This document shows positions 49,540 to 57,967 of a DNA stretch of 64,000 bases, one piece after another (positions within the stretch are counted from its first letter, which is position 1; each line of letters starts with the position of its first letter). The position numbers and the translations under genes were made by a program. Origin of the DNA: Mycobacterium bourgelatii (GTDB lineage Bacteria > Actinomycetota > Actinomycetes > Mycobacteriales > Mycobacteriaceae); assembly GCF_010723575.1 (NCBI RefSeq), contig NZ_BLKZ01000001.1, forward strand, positions 4,340,001-4,404,000. Direction: 5' to 3'. Below the pieces are notes generated by a model that was not told the origin of the DNA, did no database searches, and saw nothing but the letters and a program-made list of their open reading frames with translations.

Positions 49540-52199
49540 TGCAGCGCAGCCAGCCTGGCGCTGATGCGTTCGGTTTCCTCCTGCGCCACCCGCTGGCGGT
49601 CGCGGATCTTTGCGACGACGGCCTCGGGAGCCTTGGCAAGGAAATCCGCGTTACCCAGCTTGGCGGTCGTCGATGCGAACTCCTTCTGCGCTGCGGCCAA
49701 GTCCTTTTCCAGACGGCGGCGCTCGGCCTCGACATCGATGGTTCCGGAGGTGTCCAGCTCGACGACGACGGTGCCGCGGCTCAGCCTGACCTCCAGCGAC
49801 ACCGAAGGTTGGAACCCCGGTTCCGGCGCGGTGAGCCACGCCAGCGCCGTCACGGCGGACACCTGACCACTCAAGTCGGCGGCCTCGATGCCACCCAAGC
49901 GTGCGGGCACCTTCTGCCGGTCCGCCAGACCCTGGTCGCTGCGGAATCGGCGCACCTCGGTGACCAGCTTCTGCATGTCTTCAATCCGTTGTGCGGCAAC
50001 GGGGTCCAGTGTTATTCCGGACGACGTCGGCCAGTCGGCGATCACCAGCGACTCGTGCCCGGTTTCCCCGTGCGTCAAAGCCTGCCACAGCGCCTCGGTG
50101 ATAAACGGGATCACCGGATGCAGTAGTCGCAGCAGGGTGTCCAGTCCCGCGGCCAGCACGGCGGTGGTGTGCGTCAGTCCCTCGGCGAGCTGGGTCTTGG
50201 CCAATTCGACGTACCAGTCGCAGAATTCGTCCCACGCGAAGTGATAGAGCGCTTCGCAGGCGTGGCCGAACTCGTAGGCGTCGAAGGCTGAATCAACTTC
50301 GACGCGAACCTCTTCCAGTCGGCCGAGAATCCACCGGTCGGCGTCGGTCAGCCGGTCCGTCGGGGGCAGTGGGGCCAGTGCCGCACCGTTGAGCAGCGCA
50401 TAACGAGTGGCGTTGAACAGCTTGGTGCCGAAGTTTCGCGACGCCCGGACGGCGTCCTCGCCGACGGCCAGGTCACTGCCGGGGCTGGCGCCGCGGGCCA
50501 GCGTGAACCGCAGGGCGTCAGCGCCGAACTTGTCGATCCAGTCCAGCGGATCAATGACGTTGCCCTTGGACTTGCTCATCTTGCGGCCGAACTCGTCGCG
50601 GATCAGCCCGTGCAGGAACACGTCGGTGAACGGCACCTGCGGGCCCCTGCGGCCATCGAGCGTGATGGCGTCGTCGCCGCCGACGAAGGTGCCGAACATC
50701 ATCATCCGCGCGACCCAGAAGAACAGGATGTCGTAGCCGGTGACCAAAACGCTTGTCGGATAGAACTTTTCCAGCTCCAGGGTCTTTTCCGGCCAGCCGA
50801 GCGTGGAGAACGGCCACAGGGCCGAGGAGAACCAGGTGTCGAGGACGTCGGGGTCCTGCTCCCAACCCTCGGGCGGGGTTTCGTCGGGCCCGAAACACAC
50901 CTTTTCACCGTTGGGTCCGTACCAGATCGGAATCCGGTGGCCCCACCACAACTGCCGTGAAATGCACCAGTCGTGCATGTCGTCCACCCAGGCGAACCAA
51001 CGTGGCTCCAGGCTGGCGGGATGAATCACGGTGTCGCCGTTGCGGACCGCGTCGCCCGCGGCCTTCGCCAGCGACTCCACTCGCACCCACCACTGCAGCG
51101 ACAGGCGCGGCTCGATCGGCTCCCCGCTGCGTTCGGAGTGCCCGACACTGTGCAGGTACGGCCGCTTTTCCGCGACGATTCTGCCTTCTGCCGCCAGCGC
51201 CTCACGCACCTTGCCCCTGGCCTCGAAGCGGTCCATGCCGTCGAATTGCGTTCCGGTGTCGGCGATCCGGCCCTTGGTGTCCATGATCGACGGCATCGGC
51301 AGCCGGTGGCGCATCCCGATCTCGAAGTCGTTGGGGTCGTGAGCGGGTGTCACTTTGACTGCGCCCGTGCCGAATTCGGGATCCACGTGTTCGTCGGCGA
51401 CGATGATCAGCGACCTGTCCACGAACGGGTGCGGCAGGCTGGTGCCGACGAGGTGGCGGTAGCGCTCGTCGGAGGGGTGGACCGCGATCGCGGTGTCGCC
51501 CAGCATGGTCTCCACCCGGGTGGTGGCGACGACGATGTGGGGCTCGGAGTCGTCCATCGAGCCGTAGCGGAACGACACCAGCTCGCCCTCGACGTCCTGA
51601 TAGTTGACCTCGAGGTCGGAGATTGCCGTCTCCAGCACCGGCGACCAGTTGACCAGCCGCTCGGCTTGATAAATCAGCCCGGCATCGAACAGTCGCTTGA
51701 AGATCGTGCGCACTGCGCGCGACAGGCCCTCGTCCATGGTGAACCTGTCGCGGCTCCAATCGACGCCGTCGCCGAGCCGACGCATCTGGCCGCCGATCGC
51801 ACCCCCGGACTCACGCTTCCAATCCCAGACCTTCTCCACGAACAGTTCGCGGCCGAAGTCCTCCTTGGTCTTCCCGTCCACCGCGATCTGTTTTTCCACC
51901 ACGGTCTGGGTAGCGATGCCGGCATGGTCGGTACCGGGCTGCCACAGCACCTCGTAACCCTGCATCCGCTTGCGGCGGGTCAGGGCGTCCATCATGGTGT
52001 GTTCCAGCGCGTGGCCCATGTGCAGGCTGCCCGTCACATTGGGCGGCGGAAGCACGATCGAATATGCGGGTTTACTACTGGTCGGGTCCGCGCGGAAGTA
52101 GCCGGCATCCAGCCACTTCTGATAGATCGCGGCCTCCTGCGCTTCCGGATCCCACGACTTGGGCAGCTTGTCGGAGGCAGAGTGGGGGCTGGCGGTCAC
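49536..52199 (-). CDS. valS: Valyl-tRNA synthetase
   Basis: An 887-residue class I synthetase. HIGH-type motif is NVTGSLHMGHAL and the KMSKS loop is KMSKSKGNVIDP; the CP1 editing domain lies at ~200-340 and the C-terminal coiled coil (ERRRLEKDLAAAQKEF) is typical of ValRS. The start GTG 52199 follows a TAGAAT hexamer by 6 bases with no ribosome-binding site, so the transcript is probably leaderless. Confidence 0.97.
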   Translation of the reverse strand: MTASPHSASDKLPKSWDPEAQEAAIYQKWLDAGYFRADPTSSKPAYSIVLPPPNVTGSLHMGHALEHTMMDALTRRKRMQGYEVLWQPGTDHAGIATQTVVEKQIAVDGKTKEDFGRELFVEKVWDWKRESGGAIGGQMRRLGDGVDWSRDRFTMDEGLSRAVRTIFKRLFDAGLIYQAERLVNWSPVLETAISDLEVNYQDVEGELVSFRYGSMDDSEPHIVVATTRVETMLGDTAIAVHPSDERYRHLVGTSLPHPFVDRSLIIVADEHVDPEFGTGAVKVTPAHDPNDFEIGMRHRLPMPSIMDTKGRIADTGTQFDGMDRFEARGKVREALAAEGRIVAEKRPYLHSVGHSERSGEPIEPRLSLQWWVRVESLAKAAGDAVRNGDTVIHPASLEPRWFAWVDDMHDWCISRQLWWGHRIPIWYGPNGEKVCFGPDETPPEGWEQDPDVLDTWFSSALWPFSTLGWPEKTLELEKFYPTSVLVTGYDILFFWVARMMMFGTFVGGDDAITLDGRRGPQVPFTDVFLHGLIRDEFGRKMSKSKGNVIDPLDWIDKFGADALRFTLARGASPGSDLAVGEDAVRASRNFGTKLFNATRYALLNGAALAPLPPTDRLTDADRWILGRLEEVRVEVDSAFDAYEFGHACEALYHFAWDEFCDWYVELAKTQLAEGLTHTTAVLAAGLDTLLRLLHPVIPFITEALWQALTHGETGHESLVIADWPTSSGITLDPVAAQRIEDMQKLVTEVRRFRSDQGLADRQKVPARLGGIEAADLSGQVSAVTALAWLTAPEPGFQPSVSLEVRLSRGTVVVELDTSGTIDVEAERRRLEKDLAAAQKEFASTTAKLGNADFLAKAPEAVVAKIRDRQRVAQEETERISARLAALQ

Positions 52200-52205
52200 C
52201 GGTCA

Positions 52206-52211
52206 ATTCTA
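52206..52211 (-). promoter_or_regulatory. -10 hexamer for leaderless valS
   Basis: TAGAAT on the minus strand, then 6 bases, then GTG 52199. Confidence 0.5.
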
Positions 52212-52286
52212 GGAACCGCGGTCCCCGCCCACGTAATCGCCCGAAAACGGCTGGTCAAAGGCTTAGCTCAGGGAAGCTCAGGCAGC

Positions 52287-52952
52287 TCAGGGAATCGTGA
52301 GCACCTGACCCGGGTAGATCAGGTCAGGGTTCGGGATGCCGCTGGCGTCGGCGATCACCTGATACTTGCTGCCGTCGCCGTAGAAGCGCTCCGAGATCGC
52401 CCACAAGGTGTCGCCGGAAACCACGGTGTACGTCCGCGCGGCGGGTTGTACGGGCTCGGCGGGGGCCTCCGATACCTGCTCCGCAGCCGGCGTCTCCGCG
52501 GCGGCTTCGGAGGCCTGCTGCTTCGAGGCCGCCCAGCTGCCGACTCCCGCATCCGCCGGTTCCGAGGCCGACTTGTCGGCAAGCGACTCTTCGGCGGCGG
52601 GCTCGGGCGGCGGCGGGGCATCGGTTTCCGTCTTCGTAGACCACGCAGGTCCGCTGGAGGAGTACAGCACGAGGTTGCGGTCGTCCTGCAGGATCAGCGC
52701 GACGTTCTTCTTGCCTTTGGTGTCGCTGTGCCAAACCGGCTTGTCCGCTGTGTAGAGGACGAAGTTGCCATCGCGCTGCACTTCGGCGCGCACCACATCC
52801 TGCCCATTGGTCCCGGTGGCCCAGATCGGCTTGCCGCGCGAGGCCAATACCAGGTTGCCGTCGTCTTGCAGGGTTAGCGTGTAGGCCCCGTTGCTAGAGA
52901 CCAGCGACTCCCCCCGCACCAGTTTTTGGCCCTCCAACAGCCTGTCTGCCAT
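52287..52952 (-). CDS. Bulb-type (mannose-binding) lectin with C-terminal LysM domain
   Basis: A 221-residue protein (start MADRLLEGQKL at 52952). Residues ~5-110 form a beta-prism II lectin with three sugar sites: QDDGNLVLA (Tyr replaced by Ala), QRDGNFVLY and QDDRNLVLY, of the QxDxNxVxY type. A Pro/Ala/Glu-rich linker (~112-172) joins a LysM domain at the end (YTVVSGDTLWAISERFYGD ... YPGQVLTIP) that would bind peptidoglycan. No signal peptide is visible, so export would need another route. A related lectin is known in M. smegmatis; M. tuberculosis lacks one at this spot. Two intact sites suggest mannose or mannan binding. Confidence 0.88.
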   Translation of the reverse strand: MADRLLEGQKLVRGESLVSSNGAYTLTLQDDGNLVLASRGKPIWATGTNGQDVVRAEVQRDGNFVLYTADKPVWHSDTKGKKNVALILQDDRNLVLYSSSGPAWSTKTETDAPPPPEPAAEESLADKSASEPADAGVGSWAASKQQASEAAAETPAAEQVSEAPAEPVQPAARTYTVVSGDTLWAISERFYGDGSKYQVIADASGIPNPDLIYPGQVLTIP

Positions 52953-53047
52953 GACATTCCTCTCTCTTCTCATCCCGATACCGAATCGGGCTTACGGATG
53001 ACCGCACGGCACCACTTGTGCTCGACGCAATTGTGTTGTCGCGCTGG

Positions 53048-53620
53048 CTATTTCCTGCCGCCGAGCAGCCCGCCGAGGATGTCCCCCAGCGGTCCCCCCT
53101 TGTTGCCCAAGACGCTGCCAAGGATGCCGCCCAGGGACTTGTCTTTACTGCCGAGAATGCTGCCCAGAACGTCGCCCAGGCCGCCCGGCCCCTTCGGTTC
53201 CGGCTTGGCCTCCGGCTCGCCACCGAGCCGCTTCCCGATGTAGGCCAACACGATCGGAAGCACGATAGGCAGCAATTGCTTGAGCAGATCACTGTTGCCG
53301 GCGCCGCCGCCGGACAACGCCGATGCGACCTGGTCGGTGTCCTTGCCGCCGAACAGCGTGGCCACCGCCTGATGGCCCTCGCTCTCGTCGACCTGATCGA
53401 GACCCCCACCGGCGTCGAGCAGACCACGCGCCGCGTGACTGCTGGCGGCGGATTCGATCTTGCCCGCGTGTTCGGGGTCTTGCGAGCTTTGTTCCAATCC
53501 GCTGAGCAGCACCGGGACCAAGGTATGAACCGCGCTGTGAACTTCGCTTTCGTCGGCACCGAGTTTCGCTGCGATTTCCGTCGTCGGAATCTGGGCGTAG
53601 AGATCGTCGAGACCAGCCAT
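53048..53620 (-). CDS. DUF937 protein
   Basis: A 190-residue protein, start MAGLDDLYAQIPTTEIA at 53620 with GAAGG upstream. The N-terminal ~100 residues follow the DUF937 (YidB-like) pattern with an EHAGKIESAAS and a GGKDTDQVASALS segment. A hydrophobic helix (LLKQLLPIVLPIVLAYIGKRLG) and a Gly/Leu repeat tail (LGDVLGSILGSK, LGGILGSVLGNK, LGDILGGLLGGRK) follow. Function unknown. The tail repeats look like amphipathic units. Confidence 0.8.
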   Translation of the reverse strand: MAGLDDLYAQIPTTEIAAKLGADESEVHSAVHTLVPVLLSGLEQSSQDPEHAGKIESAASSHAARGLLDAGGGLDQVDESEGHQAVATLFGGKDTDQVASALSGGGAGNSDLLKQLLPIVLPIVLAYIGKRLGGEPEAKPEPKGPGGLGDVLGSILGSKDKSLGGILGSVLGNKGGPLGDILGGLLGGRK

Positions 53621-53714
53621 GGGCGTACGCACCTTCGTTGCTGGGATGCAATGTCGAGCTAGTTACGACACTAGCCGCATGCCATCGGGGTGGAAACCCT
53701 GCGCCAAGCGCGAT

Positions 53715-54983
53715 TCAGTTCAGCCGCTGGGTCTGCAGCGTCACACCTGCCGCCGGCAGACGCTCCAGCAGAGCATCACCCAGCGCCGCCGCGGGGGTCA
53801 GCACACCACGCAGATCGGAAAGCTTGTCACGGTCGAACGCGAGGGCAAGACCGCATTCCCCCAACAACACCGACGTCGCTTTGTAACCGGGGTCGCCCCG
53901 CTGTTCCATGCGCGCCACGTAACGGGCGTTGGTGGTCGTGGTGGTGTAGGTCTCGATCTTGTAGAACCCGCGCTCCCGAGCCTTTTCGCTCGGTCCGGTG
54001 CCCGGCTTCGGGGCCAAGCGCTCCACCAGGCCGCGCGGCAACCGCCGGAAGAAACGGCTGCCCAGTGCAAACGTTGCATTGCTGACGCCGGTCACGACGC
54101 CCGCGGCCACCGGGGCTACCGGCGACGACCCGAGACCGACGCTCTCGCTGTACCGGAAGCCCCGACCGTAGGCCCAGTCCAGTAATGCGTTGCTGCGTCG
54201 CACGATTCGGGTGTTGTACGGGGCCATCACGAATCCGGCCGTCCACACCTTGTCCAATTCCGGCGCAATCTGACGGCCCCGGCGCAGCGGCAGGTCGGGC
54301 TGTGGGCCGAGGTCGGGTTCTGCGCCGCGATCGGGGGTCAGTGTGTAGGGGTCGGCGAGCTGGCGGCGCGCTTCGGGATCGCTGGAGGCGGTGTTCAACA
54401 CTTCCATCATCGACGCGAGGGTGCCGCCGGAGAAGCCACCGCGGAAGGACCGCACGACCAAGTTGGTGTCGGTCAGTTCGCCCGCGCCGTCCTCGCGTGC
54501 CGCCTTGTAGAGGGCGTAAACGGTCAAATCCGAAGGGACCGAGTCGAATCCGCAGGCGTGCACGATGCGGGCGCCGGTGTCGGCGGCCTGCTTGTGGTAC
54601 AGGTCGATGCTTTCGCGGACGAACATCGCCTCGCCGGTGAGGTCCGCATAGTCGGTGCCCGCCGCGGCGCACGCGGCCACCAGCGGCGGGCCGTAGCGCG
54701 TGTAAGGCCCGACCGTGGTGATGACCACGCGGGCGCGGGCCGCCATCTCGTCGAGCGTGGACTGCTTTGCCGCATCGGCACACACAATGGGCCAGGCCTG
54801 GGCGGATTGGCCCAGCGACCGGCGGACTGCTTGCAACCGCTCGGTCGACCTGCCGGCCAGCGCAATCCGTGCGTCTCCCCCGGCGCGGGCCAGGTATTCG
54901 GCGGTCAGCTTCCCCACGAAGCCGGTCGCGCCATACAAGACGATGTCGAATTCACGGTCGTTGCCACGCGCTGCGTCTGTCAC
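53715..54983 (-). CDS. Saccharopine dehydrogenase-like oxidoreductase (Rv2449c type)
   Basis: A 422-residue protein with an N-terminal Rossmann fold (FDIVLYGATGFVGKLTAEYLA) and TTVGPYTRYG, DLTGEAMFVRE and HACGFDSVPSDLTVY segments of the trans-acting enoyl-reductase family (relatives of Rv2953, which acts in phthiocerol and phenolic glycolipid synthesis). It is not a true saccharopine dehydrogenase. The start GTG 54983 lies 7 bases after TAGCGT, so the message is probably leaderless. It is divergent from the flavin monooxygenase. Substrate unknown. Confidence 0.87.
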   Translation of the reverse strand: MTDAARGNDREFDIVLYGATGFVGKLTAEYLARAGGDARIALAGRSTERLQAVRRSLGQSAQAWPIVCADAAKQSTLDEMAARARVVITTVGPYTRYGPPLVAACAAAGTDYADLTGEAMFVRESIDLYHKQAADTGARIVHACGFDSVPSDLTVYALYKAAREDGAGELTDTNLVVRSFRGGFSGGTLASMMEVLNTASSDPEARRQLADPYTLTPDRGAEPDLGPQPDLPLRRGRQIAPELDKVWTAGFVMAPYNTRIVRRSNALLDWAYGRGFRYSESVGLGSSPVAPVAAGVVTGVSNATFALGSRFFRRLPRGLVERLAPKPGTGPSEKARERGFYKIETYTTTTTNARYVARMEQRGDPGYKATSVLLGECGLALAFDRDKLSDLRGVLTPAAALGDALLERLPAAGVTLQTQRLN

Positions 54984-54990
54984 CCGTTCG

Positions 54991-54996
54991 ACGCTA
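54991..54996 (-). promoter_or_regulatory. -10 hexamer for leaderless Rv2449c-type gene
   Basis: TAGCGT on the minus strand, 7 bases before GTG 54983. It faces the -10 of the divergent gene (55043-55048) across 46 bases. Confidence 0.45.
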
Positions 54997-55042
54997 CTAC
55001 TCCGGTCCCCTCGGACGGCTTCCGGCCGCGTCGACGCAGCGC

Positions 55043-55048
55043 TAGGTT
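55043..55048 (+). promoter_or_regulatory. -10 hexamer for leaderless monooxygenase gene
   Basis: TAGGTT, then 7 bases, then ATG 55056; no ribosome-binding site. Confidence 0.5.
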
Positions 55049-55055
55049 ACCGCGT

Positions 55056-56204
55056 ATGGCGCAACGAATCGCCGTCATCGGTGCGGGTATCGCCGGCCTG
55101 GCCAGCGCCGCGGCGTTGCAGCAGCGGGGTTACGACGTCCGCGTCATCGAGGAGCGCACCGATACCTCGACGGGTGCCGCTATCAGCATCTGGCCGAACG
55201 CGTTGGCGGCACTGGACACCCTGGGCGTGGGCGACGCGGTGCGCGCGGCCGGAGGCCGGATCGCCGCGGGTGCGCTGCGCTGGCGGGACGGGTCCTGGTT
55301 GCGCCGCCCAACCGCGTCGGCGGTAATCACCGCACTGGGCGAGCCACTGGTGGTGATCCAGCGGTCGGCGCTGCGCGACATCCTCACCGGCGCGGTGCGC
55401 AGCGGCTCGATCGAATACGGACTTGCTGCCGAGCAGGTGCTGGCCCAGGGGAACGGCGTGCGGATCACGTTGTCGGACGGCACCATCCGCGCTGTGGATG
55501 CGGTGATCGGCGCCGACGGGACGGGTTCAATGGTGGCCCGCCAGCTGAACGGGCCATTGCCGCACCGATACGCCGGTTACACCGCATGGCGCGGGATCGC
55601 CGAATGCGAAATGGATCCCGAACTTTCCGGCGAGACGCTGGGGCCTGGCGCCGAAACCGGGCACGTGCCAATGGGTTCCGGCCGGACATACTGGTTCACC
55701 ACCCAACGCGCTCCGCAAGGCCAGACGGCAACCGACGGCGAATTGACATGTTTGCAGGCCAGGTTGGGCGGATGGCCCGAGCCGATTCCGGAGCTGCTGG
55801 CAGCAACCCCGCCCGACGCGGTGCTACGCAACGACCTCTACGACCGCAAACCCGCCCGTGTGTGGGCGAGCGGACCCGTACTCCTGGTCGGCGACGCGGC
55901 CCATCCGATGCGCCCACATTTGGGCCAGGGCGGATGCCAAGGCATCGAAGACGCCGCGATTTTGGGCGCCTTCGTCGCTGAGTCTGCTGACCTGCCAACG
56001 GCTTTCGCCCGGTTTGTCACCTTCCGCCGGCCCCGGATCGCGGCACTGGTTCGGGAGTCGGCAATGATCGGGCGGGTGGTCAACCTGCGGCCGGACTTCC
56101 TCAGCGCGATCGCCACGCGCGCGACGGCGCTGGTGCCCGAGTATGCGTTCCTTCGGCATCTGACGTCGGTGGCGGGACGGTCGGCGTTCGCACTGCCCGG
56201 CTAA
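55056..56204 (+). CDS. FAD-dependent aromatic-type monooxygenase
   Basis: A 382-residue flavoprotein of the p-hydroxybenzoate hydroxylase class. The dinucleotide fold GAGIAGLASAAAL is at the N-terminus; the DG motif is GADGTGSMVARQL; the second FAD motif is GDAAHPMRPHLGQGGCQGIEDA. ATG 55056 is chosen over upstream codons because of the -10 hexamer. Family members hydroxylate aromatic or polyketide substrates; the substrate here is unknown. The open frame upstream to 54558 is only the opposite strand of the Rv2449c-type gene. Confidence 0.9.
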   Translation: MAQRIAVIGAGIAGLASAAALQQRGYDVRVIEERTDTSTGAAISIWPNALAALDTLGVGDAVRAAGGRIAAGALRWRDGSWLRRPTASAVITALGEPLVVIQRSALRDILTGAVRSGSIEYGLAAEQVLAQGNGVRITLSDGTIRAVDAVIGADGTGSMVARQLNGPLPHRYAGYTAWRGIAECEMDPELSGETLGPGAETGHVPMGSGRTYWFTTQRAPQGQTATDGELTCLQARLGGWPEPIPELLAATPPDAVLRNDLYDRKPARVWASGPVLLVGDAAHPMRPHLGQGGCQGIEDAAILGAFVAESADLPTAFARFVTFRRPRIAALVRESAMIGRVVNLRPDFLSAIATRATALVPEYAFLRHLTSVAGRSAFALPG

Positions 56205-56251
56205 TCGGGCCCCGCCTGCTCGCATCAGTATGTGTTGCGCAACAACGGCGC

Positions 56252-57751
56252 TCACCGTCGGCCCACGTCACCAGTGGTGCGCTCGTCGAAATCCGGGCCC
56301 CAGGTAGCCGGGGTCATGGGAACGCTGAGCCCGTTACCGAAGATGTCGCCCGCCAGCGTGGTCACACCGATAGCACCACTCACCTCGGATTTCGTTGCGG
56401 TGCCGGTGAATCCAAGCGGTCCAGCGCCCGCGGTCGATGCGATGACGTCCACGAGCTCTTCCGGCGGCACGTCGGGTGTGTCATCGAGCGTCATGTACTC
56501 ATCGCGATGGCCGCGTTCCTGCAGACCGTCGCGGCGACGCCGACGGACTTTGGACTTGCCGCTGGCGGCGGCCGCCGCCGGTGTCGAGATGTCCGCCGCC
56601 GCTGCGCCGGCCGTTGCCTTGTCGCGTAGCTGGGGGCCGAGCACCGGGCCCGGCCCGAGGTCGGGTCCAGCCACCAGGTAGGCGAATCCCGGTGCGCCCG
56701 CGGCAGGAGTGGAGGCGATAGTGGACGTCGTCGCTGGTGCCTGCGGCGTCGGTGCGGGTGTCGCCAGGGCGCCACCCGCCGTCGTCAACGAGGGCGCGAT
56801 ACTCGCCGCCGTCACGACCTGCTGCTCGGCGGGAAGGGCGGGCACCTCGGCGACCAACTCGGCGGGAGCCACGGGCATCGCGCACAAAGCGAGAGACAGC
56901 ACCAGCGGGATCGCCCCCTGGGGAGCCATCACCGCGGCGTACATGGGCGTCCCCATCACCGCGAAGGTGAACGCGTAGGCGAACACATAGAAAAGCGGCA
57001 TCCAGGTGACCGCCGCGGTGGCGGGGCTGGTGGCGAAATCGGTGAGCAGCTGCACCACGGTGCCGGCCGGGTTGAGCAGCAGCCCCTTGAGCGCCGCCCA
57101 CATGCTGCTGAAGTGCTCCGATCCGGCGAACAAGTCGGCGATGGGATCGTAGAACGACACACCCAAGACGGTGATGGTGTTAGGCCTGGGTTTGGCCGCC
57201 GCCGCGGGGCTGGGCTGGGCGATCTCCGGCGCCGGACGTACCGGCTGTACAGCGGACAGCGCGGCGGTGGACACCGTCTGATAGACACCCATGACCGTGG
57301 CGGCCTGAACCCACATCCGGGCGTAGTCAGCCTCGGTGACGGCGATCGGGATCGTGTTGATGCCGAAGAAGTTGGTCGCGACCAGCGTGCCGAGCAGGGC
57401 ACGGTTGGCCGCCAGTACCGCGGGCGTCGGCATGGCGGCCAGCGCCGCCGAGTAAGCGGCGGCCGCCGTCTCGTGTTGCGTGGCAGCCTCGGCGCTTCGA
57501 CCGCTCGCCTCGGTCAGCCAGGCCAGGAACGGGGTGTGCGCCGCCGCGTATTGCGCCACGCTGGGCCCCTCCCACGTCCCGCCCAGCACCTCGTTCAGCA
57601 GCCCGGACAACTCGGCAGCCGTCGCGGAGTAATCGTCGCTCAGTGCGGCCCATTGCGCCGCAGCGGCCAACAGCGACCCCGGTCCCGGCCCACTGTTCAA
57701 CAGGGCTGAGTGCACCTCCGGAGGTTCCGCCATCCACACCGGGCTGATCAT
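56252..57751 (-). CDS. PPE family protein, PPE37/PPE4-like, with iron boxes upstream
   Basis: A 499-residue PPE protein. The PPE domain starts MISPVWMAEPPEVHSALLNSG (PPE at ~9-11), has GTWEGPS for the WxG turn and NFFGINTIPIAVTEADYARMW, which I recall almost word for word from PPE37/PPE36-type proteins. A Pro/Ala-rich mid-part holds hydrophobic helices (~205-290), and the C-terminus has a basic KSKVRRRRRD and a conserved LGFTGT...MTPATW end. No PE partner is next to it. PPE36, PPE37, PPE62 and ESX-3-linked PPE4 are tied to heme or siderophore iron uptake; the two IdeR-type sites upstream support the same role. Confidence 0.88.
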   Translation of the reverse strand: MISPVWMAEPPEVHSALLNSGPGPGSLLAAAAQWAALSDDYSATAAELSGLLNEVLGGTWEGPSVAQYAAAHTPFLAWLTEASGRSAEAATQHETAAAAYSAALAAMPTPAVLAANRALLGTLVATNFFGINTIPIAVTEADYARMWVQAATVMGVYQTVSTAALSAVQPVRPAPEIAQPSPAAAAKPRPNTITVLGVSFYDPIADLFAGSEHFSSMWAALKGLLLNPAGTVVQLLTDFATSPATAAVTWMPLFYVFAYAFTFAVMGTPMYAAVMAPQGAIPLVLSLALCAMPVAPAELVAEVPALPAEQQVVTAASIAPSLTTAGGALATPAPTPQAPATTSTIASTPAAGAPGFAYLVAGPDLGPGPVLGPQLRDKATAGAAAADISTPAAAAASGKSKVRRRRRDGLQERGHRDEYMTLDDTPDVPPEELVDVIASTAGAGPLGFTGTATKSEVSGAIGVTTLAGDIFGNGLSVPMTPATWGPDFDERTTGDVGRR

Positions 57752-57853
57752 CGCGGGAGATCCCGCCCACCGTGAGCAGCGCCAACGATGCCCACCACTG
57801 AACTTTTACGCGTCATGGCCCGTTTGGGAGGCCGCTACAGCCCCCCGACTCCC

Positions 57854-57892
57854 TTCTGTTTGGCTAACCTAACTTTGGTTACCCTAACCTTA
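57854..57892. promoter_or_regulatory. Two tandem IdeR-type iron boxes
   Basis: 57854-57872 (TTCTGTTTGGCTAACCTAA) matches 16 of 19 and 57874-57892 (TTTGGTTACCCTAACCTTA) 15 of 19 bases of the IdeR consensus TTAGGTTAGGCTAACCTAA. The centres are 20 bases apart, the same helix face. They lie 103-141 bases upstream of the PPE start. Iron-loaded IdeR would repress the PPE gene. Confidence 0.8.
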
Positions 57893-57967
57893 ATTAGAAA
57901 GGGGTGCGCGGCGGGGGTGGACTCGCCGACCATGTTCTGTTTCGGCCGTTGATGGGCGGCCAGGGCA

